The translations under genes and the position numbers were made by a program. Shown here piece after piece: positions 55,384 through 64,000 of a stretch of DNA of 64,000 nt. Position 1 is the stretch's first letter. Each line of letters starts with the position of its first letter. The stretch is from Hyphodiscus hymeniophilus (Eukaryota > Ascomycota > Leotiomycetes > Helotiales > Hyphodiscaceae), in assembly GCA_016508695.1 (NCBI GenBank), contig VNKQ01000011.1:806001-870000 (forward strand), written 5' to 3'. A model generated the notes under the pieces. That model worked only from the letters and a program-made list of their open reading frames with translations, made no database searches and was not told where the DNA came from.

Positions 55384-56122
55384 TAAGCAAGCATTGGAAG
55401 CTATAATTGGGTAAGGTTACTTCTGTACCAGAGATTGCAACCGGGGCGGGAATGCGGAGCGAAGAGACGTACGTCGTTCCAGAGCCATCGGTTTAAACAC
55501 GACGCCCGAAGGCAATTTTGAGGTCAGAACGGGCCTTGACCCTTGACTCTAGAAGAGACGAGGCTAGTCTTGTCTGAATAGTAAGCTACTGAAGCCGGCA
55601 TATGTATATACGCAATAGCTACCTTGTGACGCCCCTGTGGCTTGTGCAAATAAGGATTGTTTGTAGATGGGTTTCTTTGAGGTCAGTGATCTTTTCATAT
55701 TCACAGGCTCAAGACGACCCGAAAGATGGAGGAGGCCGCAGAGCAACAACTTTTTTTTGGTACCAGAAACTCTAATCTCAACTCAAGGTACCAGCGGTAA
55801 ATTATCATGACTTTGGAGGGAGCTCAAAAGCCGAATATAAGGGCAACTTGGAAGTCAATACATCTATCACGTGATGCGCTTCGATGGCATCACCGGAGAT
55901 TGTTCCGACGACTGTCCTTTAAAATTGATATAAGATTTTGAGATTGCTAAAACACTCTATCCAAAAAACTATTGACAACGTCTAAAGTTCAACGTTTGAG
56001 TGTGGATCATTCGCACTCAACGCATTAATCGATCCTTACGTCACGCCACTTAAATTCAACAACTACACCTTCCCTCTCTTCCAAGTCACCAGCAATTCAC
56101 CACAACTACAAAACTTCCAACT
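55384..56122. other. Intergenic region right of the retrotransposon
   Basis: About 0.74 kb of normal base composition starting immediately after the target duplication. It should contain the promoter of the kinase-like gene. No gene is supported; the frame at 55564-55749 has no motif. Confidence 0.4.
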
Positions 56123-57152
56123 ATGGCACCAAGACTTGATCCAGAAATTCTCAAAGCCCTCTCGTTAGATGACTCGAGCACAACACTCTCTGCTCACGGT
56201 GGATCAGGCTTCGCGTTCACTGGCAAGATCACGAGCATAGTTGACAATGAGGAAAAGTTGTTCTTCGTAAAGACAGGCAAGGGGAAAGAGAGCGGAATCA
56301 TGTTTGCTGGTACTCTCGTTTATATCTATTACACCCACCCATATTTTCTCCTCTTCTCCTATATCTTCCTTCTCAATCTCGTCCCTCGCAGATAGAGAGA
56401 CCATTCCAATGCATAGCACGTGCGCTCAACTCACCTTTAGCACAGGAGAGCATCAATCTCTGAACGCAATCCATTCCGCCGTTCCCACACTCTGTCCAAT
56501 ATCCCACGCCCATGGCGAGCTCTCTGCTGGCACGGGGTCCTTCCTCGCAACCGAATTCCTAGATCTCGCACCACGCTCCTTGCGCCCAGGCTCAGGCCAG
56601 TCACTTGCTCAAAAGCTGGTAAAACTCCACTCGGTCCCCGCCCCTATTCCTCCAGGCTATTCAGAAGCTCAATTCGGGTTTCCCGTGCCCACGTGCTGTG
56701 GTGAGACACAGCAAGACAACAGTTTCAAATCCTCATGGGCTGAATTCTACGCTGAGAATCGATTGAGAGGCATTTTGAGGTCTGCCCAGAAGAATCATGG
56801 AGCTGACGAAGATCTCCACCGACTTGTGAGCATAACGGCAGAGAAAGTCGTGCCGAGCTTGTTGAGAGATGGACACTTGAAGGATGAGAAGACTGGCGAG
56901 AAGGTCAAGCCGGTCGTTGTGCACGGGGACTTGTGGAGTGGCAATCATGGGCGGGGAACGATTGGGGACGGGGGCTTGGAGGAGGTGGTTTTCGACCCGA
57001 GTAGTGCGTGGGCGCATAGTGAGTTCGACTTTGGCATTATGCGAATGTTCGGAGGGTTTGGTGCGGGATTCGAGAGGCAATATCATGAGTTGAAGCCAAA
57101 AGATGAGCCTGTTGACGAATTTGACGATCGAATTGCGCTTTATGAGTTGTAA
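56123..57152 (+). CDS. Fructosamine-3-kinase-like protein, 3' end disturbed
   Basis: Exons 56123-56309 and 56446-57152 (297 residues to the first stop). A 136-bp intron joins SGIMFA to GEHQSLNAIHSA. The catalytic HGDLWSGN at about residue 234 and the FDPSSAWAHSEFDFGIMRMF segment that follows identify the APH-like fructosamine/ketosamine kinase family, which phosphorylates sugar adducts on proteins so that they break down. The frame ends at YEL-stop. Family members normally continue with a His-rich YHHLNHY stretch and a short Gly-rich end. Downstream, 57271-57294 (MFGGSYR) and 57384-57432 (GAVKIMEKLIKKYGG, stop) look like the missing last exons, but I could not find an in-frame bridge with the His-rich piece. 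Either an exon is hidden or the 3' end has decayed. Confidence 0.75.
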
Positions 57153-59118
57153 GTGAGACACTGACATGTCAGGACAGAAGCTGATTTTGATTATAGATAA
57201 CATCAGTGAGGACAATCTTCCGATTGACCTACATGATGCTAATACACAACTAAAGCCTGAATCATTTCAGTATGTTCGGAGGCTCGTATCGCAGGTACTT
57301 TGCCTTTCTTTCTTGAACGATTCCACTCTGGAGTCTGTACAAACCTTCGATCAGGACAAGTATTCTAACCTCCGATCGCACAGTGGGGCCGTGAAAATAA
57401 TGGAGAAACTAATCAAGAAGTATGGCGGATGAATGCTCCTGTCTGGGTAAGCAGGGCTTGCAGGGCAGATAGTAAAGGGCTACGTATTGTACCAAAAATA
57501 TGTGAAAGGCAGAAATATTGCGAATTTACGGAGTCACGGAGTAAATAGATGATCCAGAAGGGAGAAATAATTCTTGATGCAAGTCGATAGCATGCTTGTC
57601 TCTTCTTGAAACGCGGACCCGAAGGTTGGAAGAAGAAAAGTAATGAAAACTAGATATCGTGAACCATAGTTCCTCAAAGGCAATGATGTGAAAGGGTTTC
57701 GCGCAATTTGGGCAAGTTCAATCGACGACAAGCAATATGACCGACCACGCTTTTCTCCTCAAAGCCGCGCTCGGCTTCAAGTGCCTAAAGTATGGCACTG
57801 CACCAGAGGGGATCACTTATCGCCACTTCCTTAGTGTGCCCGTCTCGTCGCAAGCTGTGTCGATGGTGTTCAGTAGCCCACCGTCCAGCTTAGCCCAAAT
57901 GCCACTGAAGAGGAAATCAAGGCTGGCCGCGGATTCGTTCAGACTAAACTCCCTGTCATGAACTACGACGCAAAGACTGATGATGAGATTCGAACTGCGC
58001 TTGACAGGTCCACCACAATCCGAGTGGAGATGCGAACCAGGAGTTTCCGAGCCTGTCCGACATCGAAGAAGAGGAAGAGGGTGCTACAGATGCAGACGGT
58101 AAGGAAGAAGTGTTGCAGATGCTGATAGCTACAGTAGTGCGTCTGATGTCGCAGATCCACCATCAAGTCACAGGTGTACATATAATATTTCAACTAATGG
58201 ACGATCCAGACTCACGCCACTCTCACTTACTCTACCTCTGTCAAGTCCGAGAGCCGCATCGCTTTAGGCAAAGACATTCTTTCTCAGTGTTGCCACTACA
58301 ATGTCGACAGCGATACTGCATCGACAGCGACACAGCATCGACAGCGATACAGTATCGACAGCGACACGCCCCATCGACACTCGACACTCGACACTCGACA
58401 AGCTATTGTGAGATTCTTGACAGGACTGCCGTCATATCCATTACACAACAACACATGAACAGGCTACAGAACATAGAAGTCGCGATAGTTGTCTTTTTGA
58501 ACTTATTGTTGTTGTACTGTTGTGAGTTGACAAATTATGTCAGTCTGGGACGATGTAGACAACTTCCATTTTTTCCAATTTGTCTTGCTCTTTCCTGGCT
58601 GAACATATTCGTGTAGCTTTACAGATGTTGTTGTCAGTCCTTCCTTCCCCCTTTCCAAGCTCGCTTAATTGCGAGACGGAGATATGGCGGGGAGATCTCC
58701 TATACAAATACTTGTAATTTCGTGATATCACTCTGAATGACTTATTTATTTAGAAACCGGAGAGATCGGAGTAGGGTCGCCCAGGAGAGTTGAGAGTCGA
58801 ATGCTCTTCTACCGTGGGCTTAAGTACGATTCGAAAGCTTGAATTTTCGAGACTGTTCGAGCTTGGGTGAATTTTCCGAGTCCAGTAGACGTGAGGAATA
58901 TTGTGGTTTTCAAGTAGAATCCCAGACAAGGAAAGAAGCCTGAAGCTGTCTTGTTGAAGATTAAGTTTCATGGTCCTCAATCCACTCGGAAGATATCTTG
59001 ACGAAGTGTCTTTGGCTTGCGACTAGCTTTTCCGTGATCAAGTCGTTCACCACAAACCCCAACCAGGCTGTGTCCAGTGCAGACAAGATCGTTCCTATGT
59101 ACCATCGCCTGTGTACAT
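57153..59118. other. Intergenic region with possible gene fragments
   Basis: About 2 kb. 57271-57432 holds likely end exons of the kinase-like gene. Between about 57737 and 58110, two different frames show coding-like runs (MTDHAFLLKAALGFKCLKYG, then EEEIKAGRGFVQTKLPVMNY); they could be a decayed gene. The minisatellite at 58304-58400 is listed separately. The rest shows nothing. Confidence 0.35.
58304..58400. repeat. 17-bp minisatellite followed by a 7-bp repeat
   Basis: Four consecutive 17-bp units start TCGACAGCGA (58304, 58321, 58338, 58355) and differ mainly at two or three positions. They run into about four copies of a 7-bp TCGACAC unit up to about 58400. Confidence 0.85.
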
Positions 59119-60891
59119 CTATGTCCTTCCCCTCCTAGGATCAAGCGCGTCCCCCCTCCTAAAATCCCTAACCTCCTTGGTGCCCAGACTCCCCATTCCC
59201 CCCTCCCCCCTACGTTCCCACCCACCAAGCCTGATGACTAGACACGTCGCATTGTCCCCCTCCTTGCTCACCTCCGTTGCGAACCCAACCACGTCTCTCG
59301 CCCCCTGCTCCGGCGTCTTAGCCTCCTTGACCACATCGACGATTTCCTGATCGCTCAGCGTCCCGCTCACGCCGTCGGAGACCAAGACTAGGAAGCTGTA
59401 TTCTGCAGGCATGATTTCTATCCTGCGTATTTCAGGCTCTGCGGAGACGCCGATGCGTTTCGAGCGCATGTCACCGAAGGCGCGCGTATTGGCTAGACCG
59501 GACATACGCTCTTCACCGAAGGAATCCGTGACGAACGTCGCAGCGTATCGCCGCAATCGTGTGCTTTCGATGGGGGAGCTAGGATGGTGGTTCGTGGTTA
59601 CCGGGTTGGCGAGACCGGTTACTGTATTGCAGAGTAGAATTCGAGTATCTCCCACGTGTGCAACAATCAAAGTCGACGGCGTTGCGGGATGCCAGAATGG
59701 GGTAGGGGTAGGCGTCGAAATTAGTGCTATAGAAGCTGTTGAACCACCCACGAACCGAGTTGGACCTCCGATGCGGTGGCTGGAGGGAGTGAGATGGGCA
59801 GGCTCGCCGAGGATGTCATCTGCATTTAAAGGCTTATCCGAGTGGTTGTCTGGGTCAGGTTTCCGGGCTTGTGCTGTGACGAAGTCCAGGTCCGCTTTAA
59901 GGAAGGAGTACATCAGTACTGATTCGATTGAAACCGGGTTTTCTGTGGATGAGTCGACCAGGGAGAAGTGTTCAGGTTTGAAGCGCCGAAAGTATCCTCC
60001 CACTGTGTCTTTCCATTGAGCGATGAGAGATTGTTCCATCTGTGCTACCATTTGCTTATTGGAATCCGCCGAGACTGGCTTCTCGCTTTCCAATGGCGGT
60101 GCTTCGGGTGGGTTCAGGATTCTCCCGTTCTCATCTCGTTCGGGAATATGGGCTGAATCTTTGACGTCCTCTTCGTCTTTCGGCTCTATATTGTCAAGAC
60201 TCTCCTTCCGCTTGGTTGACAAGTCACTATCCCCGCTCGTCTCAGCACCCTCACTCTTCCTCCCATTCTTCAAGCTGCTCCCCAACTCAAACGTCTCAGC
60301 CGTAGTCTCCAGATAAGTATGCAACTCCTCCCTCAAGAAATCACTACACTCATTCCCCCCATGACCATCAAACACCCCGAAGTAGAAGACCTGGGGATCC
60401 CCACTGGCACCATCCGCCGAAGTACCTCCCCCACCCGTGACCTTCGAACCAGCCCGAGTAAGACTGATAGGAGCTCTCCTTGCAAAGGCGGGTATCTCCA
60501 ACGTACCCGCTTGGTAGGTATCTTCGTTGTATGGCCGTGTACCCCGCGATACCGAGACCCCAAAATGATGCTTCGCGCTGCGGAGGGGGATTCGGACGAC
60601 GGTGAGCTCGCGGGAGGCCCCTATCATAGGCGGAGCTGCCGCGGGCGTGTGGCCCGACTGCTCCTTATGGGGAGTTGAGGCTGAGCGGGGAAGCTTGTGA
60701 TGCGGTCCGCTCGATGATCGAGAGTCGGGGTGGAGGGAGGAAGAGGGTAGATTCGTCACGAAGTAATCGTGGAAATGGCGGCGGTCATTCGGGGTTCGCG
60801 CTGGTTTTCCATCGTGTATGATCGGCCTGTATATTCTACATGTTCTAATGCCACTGTCTAGAGTATGGGTCCGTGGGGAAGAAGAGTGCAA
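59119..60891 (-). CDS. PP2C protein phosphatase (Ptc6/Azr1-like), N-terminal exon unresolved
   Basis: The main exon is open from 60891 to 59119 (590 codons), but the first in-frame ATG is internal (MIGASREL, about codon 89). An upstream exon in the 60.9-61.1 kb interval therefore probably supplies the start; one possibility uses the ATG near 61048 with a donor at GTCCGT. PP2C motifs occur in order: SRGTRPYNEDTYQ, FGVFDGHGG, VGGSTASIALIS, HVGDTRILLC, LANTRAFGDMRSK, VLVSDGVSG and EGDNATCLVIRLGGWERR. The Asp residues of the GDGHGG-type, SDG and DN motifs bind the two metals. A long acidic insertion lies between motifs two and three. The GGWERR end resembles the Ptc6/Azr1 group, whose yeast member is mitochondrial; an N-terminal targeting exon would fit. 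Confidence 0.82.
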   Translation of the reverse strand: MHSSSPRTHTLDSGIRTCRIYRPIIHDGKPARTPNDRRHFHDYFVTNLPSSSLHPDSRSSSGPHHKLPRSASTPHKEQSGHTPAAAPPMIGASRELTVVRIPLRSAKHHFGVSVSRGTRPYNEDTYQAGTLEIPAFARRAPISLTRAGSKVTGGGGTSADGASGDPQVFYFGVFDGHGGNECSDFLREELHTYLETTAETFELGSSLKNGRKSEGAETSGDSDLSTKRKESLDNIEPKDEEDVKDSAHIPERDENGRILNPPEAPPLESEKPVSADSNKQMVAQMEQSLIAQWKDTVGGYFRRFKPEHFSLVDSSTENPVSIESVLMYSFLKADLDFVTAQARKPDPDNHSDKPLNADDILGEPAHLTPSSHRIGGPTRFVGGSTASIALISTPTPTPFWHPATPSTLIVAHVGDTRILLCNTVTGLANPVTTNHHPSSPIESTRLRRYAATFVTDSFGEERMSGLANTRAFGDMRSKRIGVSAEPEIRRIEIMPAEYSFLVLVSDGVSGTLSDQEIVDVVKEAKTPEQGARDVVGFATEVSKEGDNATCLVIRLGGWERRGEGGMGSLGTKEVRDFRRGDALDPRRGRT

Positions 60892-61535
60892 ACTGCGATT
60901 GTGTATATATGCTGGGTATTGTGCAGGGAGACAATTTCGGCAGGTGCTGGGTTTGCTGAGAAATGTTGCAATGAAATCTATGATAATCGGTCAGCCTGTA
61001 GGTTACCACTTTGTTGTAGAGCCTGGACGGACCATATGTATCTGAAAGCGACCATGGTCTGCGATGCGCTGCGGATCTGATATACGGCATGTTCAAGATG
61101 TGATGAGGTGGCAAGATATGTAGAAACGGCCTGCTTTGCGAAGTCGAACGTCACAGCCCCAATTGAATGATAGGAGATTGGCAACAGATCTGCCATCTGC
61201 TTGAAGGTGTGACTTCGCAGAGTATTGAACAGTTTTGTAGACTCGGGGCTTTAAGTCAAGTTTCGCCGATGCTGAGGTTGCTGGGGCTGGGTCCAACAGG
61301 CTTGAGGCGCGTTTATCCGTATCAATTCACTGGACAGGCAAGAAATCTTCTTCACACTCGTTTGGGTTTGATTAAATGAATTTTATCATAATTGATATAT
61401 TTAGGTTTGTCTTATAGACATCGCGCAGTCATAGCAAATCATAGTTTTGTGAGATCTTTCCCATCTTTATCCTTTGACCGTCAATCAATGGCATAATCCC
61501 AGCCATAGCAGAGCGGTTCAAAGGCTTGACTTCCA
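60892..61535. other. Region between fet3 end and the phosphatase gene
   Basis: Contains the promoter and probably the first exon of the minus-strand phosphatase, plus the 3' flank of fet3. Several ATGs exist on the minus strand between 61030 and 61115. I could not choose among them. Confidence 0.4.
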
Positions 61536-63573
61536 CTAAGTTGATCTGTCAATCGATGGGATCTCTGTAATTTCGGAACGGTCTCGAGCGGCATCACGAT
61601 CCATCTGCGCAAGGCGCCTATTCTCAGACTCCTGACTGGCTGCGCCCATATCAGCCAATCCGTACCAAGTAATGACTGCAAGACCGAGCAGAGCAGCAAT
61701 ACAACTGAAAGTAAGTGCGACAATTCCACGAGCAGTGAAGCCAGCAGGTAGTGGCTTCGGTGACTCGTTGGCACCCTTCAGATCCAAGTAGTTCACAGTG
61801 TTTGCAGCGGCATTGCCCGTAAATGGAACGCCTCCAGCCTTGCAAGCGTCAAAGTGATCTTCTGGGATCGTCAAAGATTTCTGAAGCTCCAACGGGGCTT
61901 CAATCATGGTCGCGATAAGACCTTGGTCCACGTGCCATTCGATGTGACAGTGGAAGAGCCAGACCCCGGGGTTATCTGCCTGGAATCGGAGAACGATATG
62001 TCCATCGGGGTATAAGACGAATGTATCTCTTCTCATTGGGGTCAATGGATAATCGGTCTGGGTAGCATTCCTTGCGTCGAAATCACCAGCCTCTTCTTCG
62101 GATCGAGCGATTGCCTGGAAGTTGTGGCCGTGGAGATGGAAAGGGTGCTTTCCGGAATCTAGTCATCATTAGCCAATTTTCTTGGTGCAATCATGGTTGT
62201 GCTTACCGTGGTTGTTCACGACGATTTCGATAGTTTGTAAATGATCGAGAACAAATGAGTGGGAGAATTCCCCATACACAAGTGAGTTCACGGAATCGGC
62301 CCCGGTGGTCAACACAGAATAAAGTGTTGGAACCTTCGGTCTAGTGTAGGTGATGTTGTTGAAGAAAGCACTGCGATTGTTAATGGGATGAAACGCTACA
62401 ATATAGGAGGCCCTTACTATGGCTTTCCATTTCCAAGGTTATCCATAATCACATCGAGTGTGATAACCTGATCAGGTTCTGGGAGCAATGCCATCTTATC
62501 AAATGGCACAAGAGTGAAGTCGTCAAAGTCATTAAACTCATCGAGAAGTTCTGGGACTGGGTTCGCGTTGGCTTCATCATAGACAAGCCATCCAGTTACA
62601 TTCCAGTTTAACGTATCAGGGATTGTATCGAAAAGAGACTGTTCTAATTAGCGGAAGTTACACATAGTATCCCTCAAAACCTACAGTGTCCATACTGCTA
62701 ACGAAAGCATAATTGGCAGTTGTCTCGTTCTTCGTGGTGATCATGAAGCTACAACGTTGGGCAGCTCCGACATAAATCATCTCGGCCTCTGCTTGGTCTG
62801 TGAAAACTCCATCAACCTCGACGATCGTCAGGTTATGACCTTCAAACCAGATGTATTGTCCCGCAAAAGCACCAATATTGACGACATGGAAGAGGTAAGT
62901 CTTCCCTGGCTCGACAGCAACGGTGAGGTTTTGCGTATCATTGAACAGCGCGGCCTGAGGAACAGGTTCAGCTCCAGTAGGATTGGCTCTGTTGATGAAC
63001 TGGGGAATCAGGGTCTGCATCTGATCATGATACCAATCGGAAACTGATAGAACAAGCTCTTCATCAAACTTGTACGGGAAATCTGGGTCGCTGATGATAA
63101 ATGGTGCACGAAGACCGTCTGGATATTGTCCCGTGTCGTGAGAATGATACCAATAGCTTCCAGATTGGGTGAGCTGACTTGTCAGCTCTCTGCTGGGGAG
63201 TGTCTAGAGGGGTACTCACGGTGAAGTTGTAAGTAAACTTTGATCCAGGCGGAATGGGGCATTGAGAAACCTGACTTGGGCCATCCATTTCCGTAGTGCC
63301 ATTCATGAAGAGGCCGTGGAAATGAAGGGTTGTGGTTTGGTTTCCAAGCTGGTTGTCGACATTGACGATAACATTATCGCCCTTGGTCGCGGTCATGATC
63401 GGGAGAGGCCATGCATTGTTAATACCAATTGTTGGTCTAGTGAAAGCTCCATCAGGATTTGCTAGAACCCAGGTAATGTTGAAATCGTAGACGACGGTCG
63501 CTGCTTCCGAGACACGAGAGAATACAAGAAGCAGCGCCGATAAAATGGGGAAGAAAGACAATGAGATTGCCAT
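61536..63573 (-). CDS. fet3: Fet3-type multicopper ferroxidase
   Basis: Five exons: 63573-63220, 63173-62685, 62638-62418, 62370-62207 and 62158-61536 (616 residues). All four introns are 46-48 bp. Residues 1-24 form a signal peptide. Copper-ligand motifs are HFHGLF, WYHSHDTGQYPDGLRAP, HPFHLHGHNF and HCHIEWHVDQGL, matching the T1/T2/T3 sites of multicopper oxidases. A single hydrophobic helix near residues 550-575 (IVALTFSCIAALLGLAVITWYG), then a charged tail, indicate a plasma-membrane enzyme facing outward, as in Fet3. This separates it from secreted laccases. Fet3 oxidises Fe(II) for uptake by the Ftr1 permease, and ftr1 often lies head-to-head with fet3 in fungi, which would put it just beyond the right edge. 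Asp residues in the DFDARNATQTDYPL loop are candidates for iron handling. Confidence 0.92.
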
Positions 63574-64000
63574 TGCGAGCGATTCGGCTCGTTCACCGGC
63601 CTAGGTTGATTGTGAAGATCAACGCAGCGTTCTGGATTGAGGGCGTTTGAGGTATTTGAACAGAGTACGGCGCCTGATTCATAAAGGACCGGGGAGGTCT
63701 TTAACAAGCTTTTAGAGAAGTCTGGAGTATTGCCAGAAAGAAGTTTGTCGGATAGCACCGAGGCGGGCCAAGATATTAATTGGGGAGACGAAGAGGGTGG
63801 TGGTGGAGGGATAGGTGGGATGTGAGAGAGAGAGAGAGAGAGAGAGATCCACACAGAAAAAAGCGTTGATCAGATTAGATGGATGTGATAGCGGGAGACC
63901 AGCACTAGTCAGCCAACCATCCTTGATGGCCGTGGGTTATCTGATGGAATTGAGAATGAAGTGACCTCGTGGTGGCTTTTCTCGGTTGATTTGATTGGAC
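63574..64000 (-). promoter_or_regulatory. Promoter region of fet3
   Basis: Upstream of the fet3 start, up to the window edge. It contains a (GA)n tract at about 63827-63847 and the GATA-type site listed separately. The minus-strand frame 63854-63462 overlaps the coding exon and is not separate. Confidence 0.5.
63937..63945 (-). promoter_or_regulatory. Iron-GATA factor site (SreA/Fep1 type)
   Basis: The minus strand reads ATCAGATAA, a perfect match to ATCWGATAA, the established binding consensus of fungal iron-regulatory GATA repressors (SreA, SRE, Fep1, Urbs1). It lies about 365 bp upstream of the fet3 ATG. Repression of fet3 when iron is plentiful is the expected effect. Confidence 0.6.

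Noticed and set aside
58304..58400. Regularly spaced short repeats resembling a CRISPR array
   Set aside because: The units are contiguous with no unique spacers, and the context is a eukaryotic nuclear genome.

Overview
This looks like a nuclear contig of a filamentous ascomycete. The genes are mostly single-copy eukaryotic housekeeping genes, split by short introns of roughly 45-65 bp with GTAAGT/GTGAGT-type donors and CTAAC/CTGAC-type branch sites. The only repeat-rich block carries the C-to-T/G-to-A signature of repeat-induced point mutation (RIP). Protein resemblance suggests a Leotiomycetes/Helotiales-type fungus; that placement is inference. Genes lie on both strands, without operons and without an obvious biosynthetic cluster.

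Layout, left part (1-28 kb): the N-terminal half of an FG-containing nucleoporin (Nic96/Nup93 type, cut by the window edge, minus); a 2H phosphoesterase; the Rad17 checkpoint clamp loader; a questin-oxidase-like protein (minus); a UBE3D-like E2-binding protein; a small GC-rich secreted protein (minus); a protein with four degenerate basic-YFDF-acidic repeats (minus); a nearly 4 kb gene-free leader region before a large C2H2 transcription factor; a second, smaller C2H2 protein (minus); a small Cys/His-rich protein; and a Dip5-like amino acid permease.

Layout, middle (28-47 kb): an unrecognised acidic protein (minus); the PP2A B55 subunit (six exons rebuilt); a UDP-GlcNAc-type nucleotide-sugar transporter; AMP deaminase; a Dal5-type MFS transporter; and the endocytic adaptor Sla1. 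One Sla1 intron is about 1.1 kb, roughly twenty times the usual size here.

Layout, right part (47-64 kb): a 218-bp TA-flanked MITE; a cytochrome P450 pseudogene broken by a 5-bp tandem duplication and a 1-bp loss; a complete but thoroughly RIP-mutated Ty1/copia retrotransposon on the minus strand (49927-55378, 193-bp LTRs, CAATA target-site duplication); a fructosamine-kinase-like gene with a disturbed 3' end; a minisatellite; a Ptc6/Azr1-like PP2C phosphatase (minus); and the Fet3 ferroxidase (minus), with an iron-GATA-type site upstream.

I found no convincing wholly new multi-gene system. The most informative observations are the retroelement and its fossil motifs, the pseudogene/MITE neighbourhood, the oversized Sla1 intron and the YFDF-repeat protein. 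All exon boundaries were read by eye from splice consensus and reading-frame continuity and have not been tested against transcripts.
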